A stretch of 64,000 bases of DNA from Streptomyces spororaveus (GCF_016755875.1 NZ_BNED01000005.1:2046001-2110000), one strand, 5' to 3'. Positions 14,553 to 24,561 are shown, counted from the stretch's first letter. Made by a program: numbers and translations. Notes: a model not told the origin generated them from the sequence alone.

Positions 14553-17273
14553 TCAGGCCTTCGAGAGCGGCTGCTTCTCGCCGAGCCGGCTGTAGATCCG
14601 GTCGGGTGTCAGCGGCAGCGTCCGGTAGCGGATTCCCGTGGCGTCCTGGAGGGCGTTGGCGAGGGCGGGGGCCACCGGGTTGATGCTGCATTCGGCCATC
14701 CCCTTCGAGCGCATCGGCCCGACGGAGTCCGCCGAGTCCACCAGGAGGACCTCGGTGCGCGGGACGTCGGCGTAGGTGGGGATGCGGTAGTTGCGGAGGT
14801 TCGGGTTGGCCATGACCCCGTTCGCGTCGATGCGGAAGTCCTCGGTCAGCACGAAGCCGATGCCCTGGGCGACGGCGCCCTCCACCTGTCCCCGCACCTG
14901 GGCGGGGTTGATGAGGACGCCGGCGTCGACGGCCTGGACGCTGTGCAGGACACGGATCTCGCCGGTCACCCGGTGGACCGCGATCCGGAATCCGTGCGCG
15001 TTGGAGACGGCGCTGCGCGGCGATCCGTAGGCCTTGCGGGCGGCGGTGAAGCGGATGCCGCGCGCCCGTGCGGACGCGACGAGTTCGGCGAGCGAGACGC
15101 GGTGGTCCCCGCAGACGACGCCGTCGTCGTCCATCGAGCACATCACGGGGTGGATGCCCGTCCGGGCGGCGGCGAACTCCACGATGCGGTCGCGCACCGC
15201 GCCGGCCGCTCGCAGGACCGCGTTGCCGGACACGAAGAGGCCGGCGCTCGCGAAGGCCCCGGTGTCGAATCCCGTGCGGTCGGTGTCGGACTGCACCAGA
15301 CGGATCCTCGACGTGGTGGTGCCCAACTGCTGGGCCGCGATCTGGACGTGGGCGGTCGAGGTGCCCTCGCCGAACTCGACCGTGCCCACGGCGACCTCGT
15401 ACATGAGGTCGTCGCCCAGCGTCACCCAGGCCTCGGAGATGTGTTCGGTCGGGGGCGCGGTCTCGTGCAGGGAGGCGGCGACGCCGGCCCCGACCAGCCA
15501 GTCCGGGCCGAGGTGCGGGTCCTGGCCGGCCGTGCGGGCCAGGGCGAGGTCCACGAGGTCGAGGCACTTCGCGAGGCCGTCCTCGGTGAACATCACGTCG
15601 TCGGGGCCGTCGTGCATGGCCACGAGCGGATCGCCCGGCCGCACCATGTTGCGGCGGCGCAGCTCGAACGGATCCATGTGCAGGGCGAGGGCCAGTTCGT
15701 GCATGGCCGATTCCACGGCGAAGGCCGGCTGCGTCATCCCGTACCCGCGCAGCGCCCCGCTCGGAACGGTGTTGGTGTAGACGGAGTACGCGTCGTACTT
15801 CTTGTTGGGGCAGCGGTAGATCATGACGGCCGCGCCGCCCGCGAACAGGGTTTCGCCGCCGTGGTTCCCGTAGGCGCCCGTGTTGGACACGTTGCGGACC
15901 TGGAACGCCGTGAGCGTGCCGTCCGCCTTGGCTCCCAGCTTGACGGTGAGGGTCATCGGATGCCGCGGCGAGGCCGTGGTGAACTCCTCCTCGCGGGTGT
16001 ACTCGAAGCACACGGGCCGGCCGGTGTCCAGTGCGCCGAGTGCGGCCAGGTCCTCCGAGATGACTTCCTGTTTGCCGCCGAACCCGCCGCCCACGCGCTT
16101 GCAGAACACCCGGAGCTGGTCGGGGCGCAGCGCGAACAGGTGGGCGAGCTTGACCTTGGCGATGGAGGGCGACTGCGAGCTGGTGCGGACGTTGAGGCGT
16201 CCGTCCTCCATCCAGGCGATGGAGCCGTGGGTCTCCAGATGCGCGTGCTGCACGCGCGGTGTGGAGTACGTGGCTTCGTGGATCACGTCGGCCTCGGCGA
16301 ACCCGGCGTCGACGTCGCCGATGTGCGAATGGATCTCGAGGAGGATGTTGCGGACGGGGTCGCGGACGAAGGGGTCGTCCGCGCCGTGGATCTGCGGGGC
16401 CCCGTCGGCCATGGCCGCTTCGGGGTCGAACACTGCGGGCAGCACCTCGTACTCGACGGCGACCTTCCGGCAGCCCTCCTCCGCGGCCCCGGGCGTGTCG
16501 GCGAGGACCGCGACGACCCGCTGGCCCGCGAAGCGCACCGTGTGGTCGAGGATGTAGGTGTCGTCGGGGTCGACGAGGTGGTCGGTGTGGATCGCCGTGG
16601 TGAAGGCCCTGCGCGGCACGTCCTCCCAGGTGTAGACCCGTCGTACGCCGGGAACGGCGAGGGCGGCGCTCTTGTCGATCGAGACGATCCGGGCGTGGGC
16701 GTGCGGCGAGTGCAGCACCTTGAGGTGCAGCATGCCCTCCATCCGGGTGTCCATCGTGAACTCGGCGCGACCGGTCACGACATCGTCGGCCGCGGGTGCG
16801 CCGACGCTCGTTCCGACCGCTCTCCCCGGCTCCGCGCTCTCCACGCCGACGACGCCCCGCACGGCGTCCTCGATCCCCCGGTAGCCGGTGCAGCGGCAGA
16901 GGTTGCCCTTCAGCGCCCGGGGCAGGTCGGCCTTCTGGGCCTCGGTGAAGGTCGCCGAGGTCATGATCATTCCTGCGGTGCAGAAGCCGCACTGGAATCC
17001 CGGGGCGTCGCGGAACTGCCGCTGCATGGGGTGCAGGCCGCCGGGCGAGCCCAGCCCCTCGATGGTGGTCACCTCGTGGCCGTCCGCGCGGAAGGCGGGG
17101 GTGATGCAGCTGTGCACGGGGCTGCCGTCCAGCCATACCGTGCAGGCACCGCAGTCTCCGGCGTCGCAGCCCTTCTTGACGCCGTGGTGGCCGAGCGAGC
17201 GGAGGAAGGTGCGCAGGCACTGGCCGGGGGCCGGCTCCTCGTCGAAGGTGCTGCCGTTCACCCGGTACGTCAT
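14553..17273 (-). CDS. xanthine dehydrogenase/aldehyde oxidase-type molybdenum hydroxylase, fused [2Fe-2S] and Mo subunit
   Basis: 906 residues. The N-terminal plant-type [2Fe-2S] domain has Cys36, 41, 44 and 56, and a second helical [2Fe-2S] domain has Cys95, 98, 126 and 128. From about residue 165 the molybdopterin domain follows: VGGGFGGKQE, GALRGYGMTQPAFAVE and, near the C-terminus, SKGMAECSINPVAPA with the catalytic Glu after Gly-Met-Ala. It would hydroxylate a heterocycle or aldehyde with water as oxygen source. CO dehydrogenase is excluded because the AYxCSFR loop is absent. The start overlaps the stop of the FAD subunit gene (ATGA). The substrate is unknown. Confidence 0.87.
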   Translation of the reverse strand: MTYRVNGSTFDEEPAPGQCLRTFLRSLGHHGVKKGCDAGDCGACTVWLDGSPVHSCITPAFRADGHEVTTIEGLGSPGGLHPMQRQFRDAPGFQCGFCTAGMIMTSATFTEAQKADLPRALKGNLCRCTGYRGIEDAVRGVVGVESAEPGRAVGTSVGAPAADDVVTGRAEFTMDTRMEGMLHLKVLHSPHAHARIVSIDKSAALAVPGVRRVYTWEDVPRRAFTTAIHTDHLVDPDDTYILDHTVRFAGQRVVAVLADTPGAAEEGCRKVAVEYEVLPAVFDPEAAMADGAPQIHGADDPFVRDPVRNILLEIHSHIGDVDAGFAEADVIHEATYSTPRVQHAHLETHGSIAWMEDGRLNVRTSSQSPSIAKVKLAHLFALRPDQLRVFCKRVGGGFGGKQEVISEDLAALGALDTGRPVCFEYTREEEFTTASPRHPMTLTVKLGAKADGTLTAFQVRNVSNTGAYGNHGGETLFAGGAAVMIYRCPNKKYDAYSVYTNTVPSGALRGYGMTQPAFAVESAMHELALALHMDPFELRRRNMVRPGDPLVAMHDGPDDVMFTEDGLAKCLDLVDLALARTAGQDPHLGPDWLVGAGVAASLHETAPPTEHISEAWVTLGDDLMYEVAVGTVEFGEGTSTAHVQIAAQQLGTTTSRIRLVQSDTDRTGFDTGAFASAGLFVSGNAVLRAAGAVRDRIVEFAAARTGIHPVMCSMDDDGVVCGDHRVSLAELVASARARGIRFTAARKAYGSPRSAVSNAHGFRIAVHRVTGEIRVLHSVQAVDAGVLINPAQVRGQVEGAVAQGIGFVLTEDFRIDANGVMANPNLRNYRIPTYADVPRTEVLLVDSADSVGPMRSKGMAECSINPVAPALANALQDATGIRYRTLPLTPDRIYSRLGEKQPLSKA

Positions 17274-18115
17274 GGCGTGCCCCCTGCGGAGAGTTCACGG
17301 CGGATCTCCTCGGCGTAGTGCTTCGTGAGATGGCGCCGGTGGGCGGGAGTTCCGTTGGGATCGTCGAACCAGACGTCGGTGGGGATGACGTCGATGCTCT
17401 GCTGGAGGGTCGGGGCGTCGGGCAGGGTGTCGAACACCATGCGCACGGGACGGGTGGTTCCGGCGGTGACGGTGAGCATCAGGTCGCTGCGCCCGGGCGT
17501 GCGCGTGCCGATGAGGAACACCGTCGAGCGGCCGAGGCGGGTGAGGGTGAAGCGGCGGTGCGTGGCGTGTTTGCGCAGGGCGTGGGCGGGGATCTCGACG
17601 CGCCGCAGGAGCTCCCCGGGTGTGAGGGTGTTCCGGTGGTCGCCGGTCACGAAGTCGAGGGCGTCGACGGTACGCGTCGTCCCGTCGGGGGCCCACAGTT
17701 CGTACCGGGCCTCCAGCGCGACCGCCATCGTGATCATGGGGCCGGCCGGCAGCGACATGCAGATGTTGCCGCCGACGGTCGCCGCGTTCCAGACCTTGAA
17801 CGAGGACAGGAACGCCTCGCAGCTCGTCGCGATGAGCGGGCCCGCGGTCCAGTCGGCGGGGGGCGTGAAGGCGTAGAGGTCACGGATGGTGCAGGTCGCG
17901 CCGATCTCCAGGCCCTTGTCGCTCGGCACGAGCGGGGCCCAGCGCAGGGAGGTCAGGTCGACGAGGCGGCGCAGGTCCGGCTGCTCCGCGGAGAACAGCC
18001 ATGTCCCGCCCGCGAGCCAGGCGTCGCCCTCGCGCCAGTCCGCGCCCGGCCGGTCCGGCGGGCGCCGGACGACTTCGGTGATCGTGTTGAGGTCCACGGG
18101 ATCGATCTCCCTCAC
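17270..18115 (-). CDS. molybdenum hydroxylase FAD-binding subunit
   Basis: 281 residues, homologous to the medium FAD subunit of xanthine and CO dehydrogenases. FAD-binding motifs are AGGTWLFS (in place of AGGT-x-L) around residue 37, and NAATVGGNICMSLPAGPM, matching the TIGGN signature. The C-terminal CO_deh_flav domain runs from about 180. I chose the GTG at 18115 (MREIDPVDLNTITEV) because that is where homology should begin; the in-frame extension further upstream is repetitive and unlikely to be coding. The Shine-Dalgarno is weak. It is the first gene of the operon. Confidence 0.8.
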   Translation of the reverse strand: MREIDPVDLNTITEVVRRPPDRPGADWREGDAWLAGGTWLFSAEQPDLRRLVDLTSLRWAPLVPSDKGLEIGATCTIRDLYAFTPPADWTAGPLIATSCEAFLSSFKVWNAATVGGNICMSLPAGPMITMAVALEARYELWAPDGTTRTVDALDFVTGDHRNTLTPGELLRRVEIPAHALRKHATHRRFTLTRLGRSTVFLIGTRTPGRSDLMLTVTAGTTRPVRMVFDTLPDAPTLQQSIDVIPTDVWFDDPNGTPAHRRHLTKHYAEEIRRELSAGGTP

Positions 18116-18174
18116 GACGGCGGTCGTGTCACGGACCGCCCGCCGGCGACGCGCGCGGGAGCCCGGGGGCGAAA

Positions 18175-18206
18175 CCCGGGTCCGGGCCCGGGTCCGGGTC
18201 CGGGTC
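18175..18206. repeat. hexameric tandem repeat (C/T)CCGGG
   Basis: Five and a third copies of a 6-base unit (cccggg / tccggg) in the gap between the molybdenum hydroxylase operon and the ketopantoate-reductase-like gene, 60 bases upstream of the FAD subunit's start. It creates long spurious open frames of alternating residues on both strands. I see no function. Confidence 0.7.
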
Positions 18207-18382
18207 GGATACGGCCGCTGCGGTCGAGGCACTTCGACGAGGACCGGCGGACGGAGAGACTCCCCTTCAGCGTATCCCCGACCACGCCCGCCCCGCCCGC
18301 CGTGGGCGGTGAACGGCGGGGCGCTCCGGCAGCGGGCATCACGGGGCACCGCGGGGCGCGGCGCGCTCGGCGGGGGCGGCCG

Positions 18383-19384
18383 TCAGAGGCGTGCCGTCGC
18401 CTCGTCGGCGAGGGCCGTCAGGTCCGCGACGGACATCGCGCCGGGCGGCAGGCCTTCCCGGGCGAAGATGTTCGCCGCGTGCCGCAGGACGTCGTTGACC
18501 GGTGTCGGCACCCCGTGCAGCCGGCCCAGCAGGGAGATCTCCCCGTTGAGGTAGTCCGCCTCCACCGAGCCCGTGCCCCGCGCCAGGCTCTGCCAGGACG
18601 AGCCGCCCCGCACACCCGCCGGCTGGTTCACCTTGCCCTCCCGCGCCAACGCCTGTTCGGCGTCGGAGGCGTACGGGATGGCCGCCGCCCGGAAGGCGGC
18701 CTTGCCCTCGCGGACGGCCCGCAGCAGCAGCGCCGCCTTCGCCGGGTCCGGCTCCGGGCCGGTCGTGGCCTGGATCGCGTTGCCCAGGTTCCCCAGCAGC
18801 TTGGCGTACTTCCAGCGCATCACGTCACCCACCGCCGGCGCCCCGAAGCCCGCCTTGCCCAGGTCCGCGGCCACGGCCCGGGCCAGGTCGTCGGTGCCGC
18901 CCGCCGCCCGTCCCACGTGCAGGACACCGGTCAGCGGCGCGCACAGCGCCGAGACCACGCCCGGCTCCAGGAAGGTCGCGGGCAGCCATACGCACACCCC
19001 GTACACGCGCGCGAAGCGCCGTAGGGCCAGCCGCTCGCTCTCCACGCCGTTCTGCGCGCACAGCACCGGCAGCCGCTGCGCGGCCGTACCGCCGCCCGCG
19101 ACCTCCGCGTCGCCCCACGCGTCGAGCGCGGCGACGGCGTCCTGGGTCTTCACGGTCAGCAACAGCACGTCGTCGGGGCGCAGTTCACCCAGTTCGCCAG
19201 GCCCGGTGACGACCGGCAGCCGGTGCACCCGGGTCCCGTCGGCCGTCGTGAGCCGCAGCCCCTCGGCCCGCAGGGCCTGCGCGTGCGCGCCGCGGGCGAC
19301 GAGTACGACCTCGCCGCCCGCCTCCGCGAGCCGTCCGCCGATGGTGGCGCCGACCGCGCCCGCGCCGATGATGATGTAACGCAT
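18383..19384 (-). CDS. ketopantoate reductase family protein (ApbA/PanE-like)
   Basis: 333 residues. The N-terminus MRYIIIGAGAVGATIGGRLAEAG is a Rossmann NADP-binding loop of ApbA/PanE. The C-terminal domain has RWKYAKLLGNLGNAI, which carries the conserved Lys and Asn, and VEADYLNGEISLLGR with the Glu/Asn of the active site. The enzyme class reduces 2-dehydropantoate to pantoate with NADPH, or acts on other 2-oxo acids. It is longer than E. coli PanE, as is common for paralogues, so a role in pantothenate synthesis is not certain. A possible frame extends far upstream, but ATG 19384 matches the family start. Confidence 0.82.
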   Translation of the reverse strand: MRYIIIGAGAVGATIGGRLAEAGGEVVLVARGAHAQALRAEGLRLTTADGTRVHRLPVVTGPGELGELRPDDVLLLTVKTQDAVAALDAWGDAEVAGGGTAAQRLPVLCAQNGVESERLALRRFARVYGVCVWLPATFLEPGVVSALCAPLTGVLHVGRAAGGTDDLARAVAADLGKAGFGAPAVGDVMRWKYAKLLGNLGNAIQATTGPEPDPAKAALLLRAVREGKAAFRAAAIPYASDAEQALAREGKVNQPAGVRGGSSWQSLARGTGSVEADYLNGEISLLGRLHGVPTPVNDVLRHAANIFAREGLPPGAMSVADLTALADEATARL

Positions 19385-19521
19385 GCCACGAGCCTGGCAC
19401 ATCCGGGCCCCCGTGTTACCGCCGGGGCATGAGGAACCGCCGCGGCGGCACTCAGGGCAGGCCCCGCGGCGCACGGCCCGGCACGAGGAGGCCGGCCCCG
19501 GGCCGGGCGGCCCGCCCCGGG

Positions 19522-20088
19522 TCAGGCCGCGGTCAGCTCCACGAGCTTGGCCACGGTGTTCCAGTTGCGGGTGGTCACGTCGATGCCCTTGACGACGGCG
19601 GGCCTGGCGAGGGCCTCGGCGAGCTTGGAGCGGCCCAGGCCCTCGGGGACGTGGAGGTACAGGACGCGCTCGCCGATCCGGTACTCCTCGGGGAGGTACG
19701 CCGCCCCGTCGAGCGCGGCGAAGCGCTCCGGGCCGGGCTGTTCGGAGCAGAAGGTGACGTGCAGCTGCTTTCCCTCCAGCTCCGCAGCCGGGAAGGGACA
19801 GGCCTCGGCCACGGCGCGCAGGTACGCGCCGTCCAGCGCCAGGCATGCCACGCGGAAACCGAAGTGGGCCTCGATCGCCGCCTCCAGCTCCCGGGCGAGG
19901 ACCGCCGGGTCCTGCTGAGCGCTGGTGAAGACGGCGTTGCCGCTCTGCAGGTACGTCTGCACATCTCCGTGGCCGAGTCCTTCCAGCAGCGAACGCAGCT
20001 CCGCCATCGGGACCTTCTTGTTCCCGCCGACATTGATCCCGCGCAGCAGGGCCGCGTACTTCCTGGTCGGCATCGCCTTCTTCGTCAT
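19522..20088 (-). CDS. DUF1697 domain-containing protein
   Basis: 188 residues covering the whole DUF1697 domain: KYAALLRGINVGGNKKVPMA at the start, TYLQSGNAVF, and TRNWNTVAKLVEL at the end are the family's diagnostic segments. The function is unknown; the fold is predicted alpha/beta. It lies 20 bases after the glycosyltransferase on the same strand, so it is probably co-transcribed. ATG 20088; the first codons (MTKKAMPTRKY) allow a later start at the second Met. Confidence 0.85.
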   Translation of the reverse strand: MTKKAMPTRKYAALLRGINVGGNKKVPMAELRSLLEGLGHGDVQTYLQSGNAVFTSAQQDPAVLARELEAAIEAHFGFRVACLALDGAYLRAVAEACPFPAAELEGKQLHVTFCSEQPGPERFAALDGAAYLPEEYRIGERVLYLHVPEGLGRSKLAEALARPAVVKGIDVTTRNWNTVAKLVELTAA

Positions 20089-20108
20089 GGGCGCACCCTA
20101 GAGCCCGC

Positions 20109-21311
20109 CTACGACAATTCGGCCTCGATGAGGTCGGCCGCCCGACGGGTGCCGCCCTCGGTCGCCATCTGCGCGCGGACGGCCTGGGCGCGGGCGGCGA
20201 CCTCGGGGTCGGCGACCAGTCGGAGGACCGCCTCGCGCAGGGTCGCGGCGTCGGCCTCCGCCATCGGGACGTGCCGGGCCACGCCGAGCGAGACGAGCAT
20301 GTCGGCGTTGCCGAACTGGTCGACGGCCTGCGGGACGGCGACCATCGGGGTGGCGGTGGCGAGTCCCTCCTGGCTGCCTCCGGCGCCCGCGTGGGTGATG
20401 AACGCGTCGGCCCGGCGCAGGATGTCCAGCTGGGGAACCCAGCGGTGGACCTCCACGTTGGCGGGGACCGGGCCCAGGTCGGCCTCGTCGGTGAACGCGC
20501 CGATCTGCAGGACGAGGTACCAGTCGGGCAGGTCCGCGAAGGCCTCGATGCAGGCGCGGTAGAAGGCCGGCTGCTTGGTGAAGGCGGAGCCGAGCGAGAC
20601 GAGCACGATCTTCCTGCCCTCGGCGGCCGGGGGCACGGGCCAGGTGCCCTGGGTCGCGCTGCGGTCGCCCTGGCAGGCGCCGACGAAGGTGTGGACGGAC
20701 GTGTCGACGCGGTCGGCGTGCGGCTGGAGCACCTTCGGGATCAGCACGAGCCCGCGGCGCGGGCGGCCCTGGAAGCGGTCGACCTGGTCGCCGAGGCCGT
20801 TCTCGGTCAGCCAGGCCGCGAAGGCCGCGTAGTACGCCCGGCCGCGCTCGGAGGCCTTCAGCTCGGCGAACATCGGCTCGGCCACCTCCTGCTCGTATCC
20901 CTCCCAGGCGACCAGGTTCGGGGAGAGGGACACGGCGGGGACGCCCCAGCGGTGGGCGAGCACGGGCGCCGGGTAGGAGGTGATGTCGTGCAGGACGAGG
21001 TCCGGCTCGTCGCCCTCGAAGGCGGCGGCGAGCTGCGGAAGCGCCTGGACCGCGTCGTTCAGGAACGGCTCCAGGTTCTCGATGAGCTCGGTGCCCCAGG
21101 CCTCCGGCTCGTCGTCGGTGGGGAGGGTGGAGGTGTAGATCACGGGCGTGGCGCCGGTCTCGGCGACCTTCTCGGCGAAGGAGGCGGGGATGGCGTAGCT
21201 GACGCGGTGGCCCCGGGCCACGAGTTCGCGGATCACCTCGATGCTCGGGTTCACGTGCCCGTGGGCGGCGATGGAGAACATGGCGATGTGGGCGGGCTTC
21301 GCTGCGGTCAT
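20109..21311 (-). CDS. macrolide glycosyltransferase, OleD/MgtA-like (GT1)
   Basis: 400 residues, very close to S. antibioticus OleD and S. lividans Mgt. [20 protein letters not shown] carries the catalytic His (GHVN), followed by [31 protein letters not shown] and the GT1 donor-binding block with [18 protein letters not shown] and [13 protein letters not shown]. These enzymes inactivate macrolides by transferring glucose from UDP-glucose to the desosamine 2'-OH. ATG 21311 fits the family start. A TetR-type palindrome sits 14 bases upstream. The neighbours are a FUSC exporter (52 bases upstream) and DUF1697 (downstream). Xenobiotic or self-resistance is the likely role. Confidence 0.9.
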   Translation of the reverse strand: MTAAKPAHIAMFSIAAHGHVNPSIEVIRELVARGHRVSYAIPASFAEKVAETGATPVIYTSTLPTDDEPEAWGTELIENLEPFLNDAVQALPQLAAAFEGDEPDLVLHDITSYPAPVLAHRWGVPAVSLSPNLVAWEGYEQEVAEPMFAELKASERGRAYYAAFAAWLTENGLGDQVDRFQGRPRRGLVLIPKVLQPHADRVDTSVHTFVGACQGDRSATQGTWPVPPAAEGRKIVLVSLGSAFTKQPAFYRACIEAFADLPDWYLVLQIGAFTDEADLGPVPANVEVHRWVPQLDILRRADAFITHAGAGGSQEGLATATPMVAVPQAVDQFGNADMLVSLGVARHVPMAEADAATLREAVLRLVADPEVAARAQAVRAQMATEGGTRRAADLIEAELS

Positions 21312-21324
21312 GATCGAACCGTAA

Positions 21325-21343
21325 ACGAGACGATACGTCTCGT
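21325..21343. promoter_or_regulatory. TetR-type operator palindrome ACGAGACG-ATA-CGTCTCGT
   Basis: Two perfect 8-base arms around a 3-base centre, 14 bases upstream of the glycosyltransferase start codon. Sequences of this CGAGACG-type symmetry are typical of TetR-family operators. No TetR gene is in the window, so the regulator would act in trans. The site could block the promoter of the glycosyltransferase/DUF1697 pair until an inducer is present. Confidence 0.6.
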
Positions 21344-21363
21344 GCAACTTCTTTCGGGCGGCC

Positions 21364-23529
21364 TCAGGGCGGATCCGGCGGACCCGACGCGCCGTTCGGA
21401 CGCGATGGGCCGAACGGGTTGTCCGCGCCCGTCATGCGGTCGACGTCGACGTCGAGGGAGTTGAGCCAGGCGAGCGCGGCGAAGAACCGCGGCGAGGAGA
21501 CCCCCGGCGGACCGTCCGTGGCGGGCCCGCCGGGCACGGGCGGTCCGTTCCGCGGATCCGCGGCCTCCCCCGCCCCCGCGCCCGCCCACTCGGCGGCCTT
21601 CCGCATCCGGGTGGCCACCCCGGCCGCCCGGTGGTCCAGCCGGACACCGTTCGCCGGCCCGACGGCCGGGCCGCCGCGGACGAACAGCCGCCGCGAGCCC
21701 CACAGCACGTGGTGGCCCGACATCATGGCCGCCTGCCAGTCCGTGGCCGGGTCCTCGGTCGTCGTCCGCGGCTCGCTCTGATGCTGGGCGAACGCGGACT
21801 CCGCCATGGTCAGCGCGTGCTGGAGCGGCCGGTCGTCGGGGACGTGCCCCGGCCCTCCCTCCACCACGGCGGCCGTGGCGCGCTCGACCGTCTCGGCCTC
21901 CGTCGTCAGCAGCAGGGCGACCGCCCGGTGCAGCTCCCGCTGCGCCCCCCGCGGCCAGGCGAGCACGCCGAACACCACACCGATCAGGCTGCCGATGATC
22001 ACGTCCAGGATCCTGACCTCGGCCAGCTGCCAGGTCACGGGCGCCAGCTGGGCGAAGACGAAGGCCACCGTGAGGGTGAACAGCCCCTGGGCCCAGCCCA
22101 CGCCCCGGACCGGCCCCACCCGGAACGCGGTGAACATCACGAACGGCAGGGCGATCGCGTAGACGGTGGTGTGGCCGGCGATCAGGGCCAGCAGCAGGCC
22201 CGTGACCAGGGCGCCGAGCATGGTGCCGGTGATCGCCACGCGTACGGTCGCCCGGGTCTGGGCGGCGGTGGTCCGGGTGAGGCTGAGGACGGCCAGCATC
22301 GCCCAGAAGCCGTGGGGCAAGGAGTCCACGCCCGCGACCGTACGGGCGGCGGCCAGCGCGAGGCTGATCCGGACGGCGTTCTGGAAGTACACGGAGCGCG
22401 GCCCGGCGTGGCCCGCCAGCCGGTGCCACCACAGGCGCGGCGCACGCTTGCCCGCGTACCAGAACCGGCCCGAGTCGACGTCCTCGGGCACCCGCGCGTG
22501 TCGGCCCCGTACGGCCAGCTCGGCGGCCGTCGCCAGGGCCACGGCCGCGTCCGTCACCTCCAGCACCGCCGCCCGCCGACGGCCCCGCGGGGCCGTCGTG
22601 GGTGCCTCCCGCGCCGCCGAGGCGGCGGCCTGCTCCCGTACGCGCCGCAGGACGTCGGCCGCCTCGGTCGTGTCGGCCGTGCCGTCCAGCAGGTCGGCGG
22701 TCTCGGTGACGGCCCGGCCGACCGCGGTCAGCACCTCGGCCTCCTGCTCCATCGGCACCGGGCCCGGGGGCGGGGGTGGCGGGGGCAGGTTCACCAGGCG
22801 GGCCAGGAGGGTGCGGGCGGCCAGGCCCACGTGGGACAGGGCGCGGTCCCGCAGGCCGGGCCCGGCGGGACGGTCGGCCTCGTCGACCCGGAAGGGCCGG
22901 AGCGACCCGCCGGCCTCCTTGGCCGTCTCCGCGGCGGCGGCGGACAGCGTGTACGGGGCGCGGCCCAGCTCGGCGACGCAGCGGGCGGCGGTGTCGGCCG
23001 CCTCGGCCGCCATCCGACGGTAGGTGGGCCCGCGCTTCTCCGGCAGGAGGAACACTTCGGCGAGGATGAGCAGCAGCAGGCCGAAGGTCGCCCCCGCGAG
23101 CCGTTCGAGGAGGGTGTCCGGCGCGTACGGCGGGAAGCACGGCAGGATGTAGAGCAGCTGCAGCCCCGGGGCCGCGCCCGCCGCGCGGGGCCCGGCCGCC
23201 GCCACGAAGGCCAGGAAGAAGCCGATCAGGAGCATGCCGGCCACGGCGCTCCAGGTCCGGATCGCCAGGTAGGTGCCGATCGTCAGCAGCAGCCAGGCCG
23301 TGGGGGTGGCCCTGGCCATGACCGCCGCCCGCTGGCGTCCGGTACCGGGGATGTGCGAGAGGGCGGCCATCGACACGGCGGCGAACAGCGCGTACGTCGC
23401 CGCCGCCGGCCGGTCCAGCGCGTAGAGGCAGACGAAGAACGAGGTGCACGCGGAGAGGGTGGTGCGCAGGGCGCGCCGCGTCACGACCGAGGGGCCCCGG
23501 TCGGCGCGTCCGGCATGTTCGGCGCACAT
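21364..23529 (-). CDS. FUSC family (aromatic acid exporter-like) membrane protein
   Basis: 721 residues with two membrane blocks. The N-terminal block spans about 25-170 with several helices; the second spans about 405-545 and contains [20 protein letters not shown] and [23 protein letters not shown], the FUSC signature also seen in AaeB and plant ALMT relatives. A long cytoplasmic linker holds a proline run ([10 protein letters not shown]). The C-terminal tail is cytoplasmic and variable. Family members export organic anions or aromatic compounds. ATG 23529; an earlier in-frame start would add 12 residues. Its own start diverges from the phosphotransferase gene. Confidence 0.82.
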   Translation of the reverse strand: MCAEHAGRADRGPSVVTRRALRTTLSACTSFFVCLYALDRPAAATYALFAAVSMAALSHIPGTGRQRAAVMARATPTAWLLLTIGTYLAIRTWSAVAGMLLIGFFLAFVAAAGPRAAGAAPGLQLLYILPCFPPYAPDTLLERLAGATFGLLLLILAEVFLLPEKRGPTYRRMAAEAADTAARCVAELGRAPYTLSAAAAETAKEAGGSLRPFRVDEADRPAGPGLRDRALSHVGLAARTLLARLVNLPPPPPPPGPVPMEQEAEVLTAVGRAVTETADLLDGTADTTEAADVLRRVREQAAASAAREAPTTAPRGRRRAAVLEVTDAAVALATAAELAVRGRHARVPEDVDSGRFWYAGKRAPRLWWHRLAGHAGPRSVYFQNAVRISLALAAARTVAGVDSLPHGFWAMLAVLSLTRTTAAQTRATVRVAITGTMLGALVTGLLLALIAGHTTVYAIALPFVMFTAFRVGPVRGVGWAQGLFTLTVAFVFAQLAPVTWQLAEVRILDVIIGSLIGVVFGVLAWPRGAQRELHRAVALLLTTEAETVERATAAVVEGGPGHVPDDRPLQHALTMAESAFAQHQSEPRTTTEDPATDWQAAMMSGHHVLWGSRRLFVRGGPAVGPANGVRLDHRAAGVATRMRKAAEWAGAGAGEAADPRNGPPVPGGPATDGPPGVSSPRFFAALAWLNSLDVDVDRMTGADNPFGPSRPNGASGPPDPP

Positions 23530-23613
23530 GACTCCAGGATCGGGCCACCTGCCGGAAGCCACCACATACTGACGGGCGACAGTGGTTCCGCGGTGAGGGG
23601 CGAGAGCAGCGGT

Positions 23614-24477
23614 ATGGACGAGGCACGGGCGAGGGACGTACTGGCGGCAGCGGGCCTGACCGGGGGCGCGCCCGGGGCGGCGGAGCTCCTCGCGCTCGGC
23701 GAGAACGCGGTCTTCGCCGTCGGCGAGCTGGTGGTGAAGGTGGGCCGGGAGGCGGGCCTGCTAGAGCGGGCCGAACGGGAGCTCGCGGTGGCCGGCTGGT
23801 TCGCCGCGTCCGGGATCCCGGCGGTCCGCGCGGCCGAGCCGAAACCGCGGCTGGTGGACGGGCACCCGCTGACGCTGTGGCACCGGCTCCCGGACGCGGT
23901 GCGCCCCGCGGGGCCCGGAGACCTGGCGGTGCTGCTGCGCCTGGTGCACGCCCTGCCCGAGCCGGCGTTCGCGCTGCCCGCGCGGGACCTGCTGGGCGGG
24001 GTCGAGCGCTGGCTGCGGCTGGCGGGGGACTGCGTCGACCCGGCCGACGCGGCCTATCTGCGGGACCGCCGGGACGGCTACGCCGGTGAGCTGGCGGCCC
24101 TGACCCCGAGGCTGTCGCCGGGCCCGGTCCACGGCGACGCGCTGCCCCGCAACGTCCATGTGGGCCCCGACGGCCCGACCCTGGTCGACCTGGAGACCGT
24201 CTCGGCCGATCTGCGCGAGCACGACCTGGTGGTGATGGCGCTCTCCCGCGACCGGTACGGCCTGCCCGCCGAGGAGTACGAGGCCTTCGTGGCGGCGTAC
24301 GGGTGGGACGTCCGCGACTGGGAGGGCTGCGCGGTCCTGCGCGGCGCCCGGGAAACCGCCAGCTGTGCCTGGGTGGCGCAGCACGCCCCCGTGAACCCGA
24401 GGGCACGGGCCGAATTCCGCCGCCGCGTGGCCTCGCTCAGGACCGGCGACCGCGAAACCCGGTGGCACTCCTTCTAG
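23614..24477 (+). CDS. phosphotransferase family protein (APH-like)
   Basis: 287 residues with the kinase-like fold of aminoglycoside phosphotransferases. ENAVFAVGELVVKVGRE carries the ATP-binding Lys, SPGPVHGDALPRNVHV the catalytic loop (HGD...N), and TLVDLETVSADLREHDL the metal-binding Asp. Overall it is closer to small-molecule kinases of unknown substrate than to known resistance enzymes. ATG 23614 was chosen; a GTG seven codons upstream is possible. It is divergent from the FUSC gene, with 84 bases between starts. Confidence 0.78.
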   Translation: MDEARARDVLAAAGLTGGAPGAAELLALGENAVFAVGELVVKVGREAGLLERAERELAVAGWFAASGIPAVRAAEPKPRLVDGHPLTLWHRLPDAVRPAGPGDLAVLLRLVHALPEPAFALPARDLLGGVERWLRLAGDCVDPADAAYLRDRRDGYAGELAALTPRLSPGPVHGDALPRNVHVGPDGPTLVDLETVSADLREHDLVVMALSRDRYGLPAEEYEAFVAAYGWDVRDWEGCAVLRGARETASCAWVAQHAPVNPRARAEFRRRVASLRTGDRETRWHSF

Positions 24478-24561
24478 GCCGTGGCGGTGCGGTGGGTCCC
24501 TCCGGTGCCCTGTGGACCGGGCCCCGTCGATCACGGCCGGGCGGTCTTCCACGGCGTCGGG

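Noticed and set aside
14553..18115. Aerobic CO dehydrogenase
   Set aside because: The AYxCSFR active-site loop is missing, and the FeS domain is fused to the Mo domain, unlike CoxMSL.
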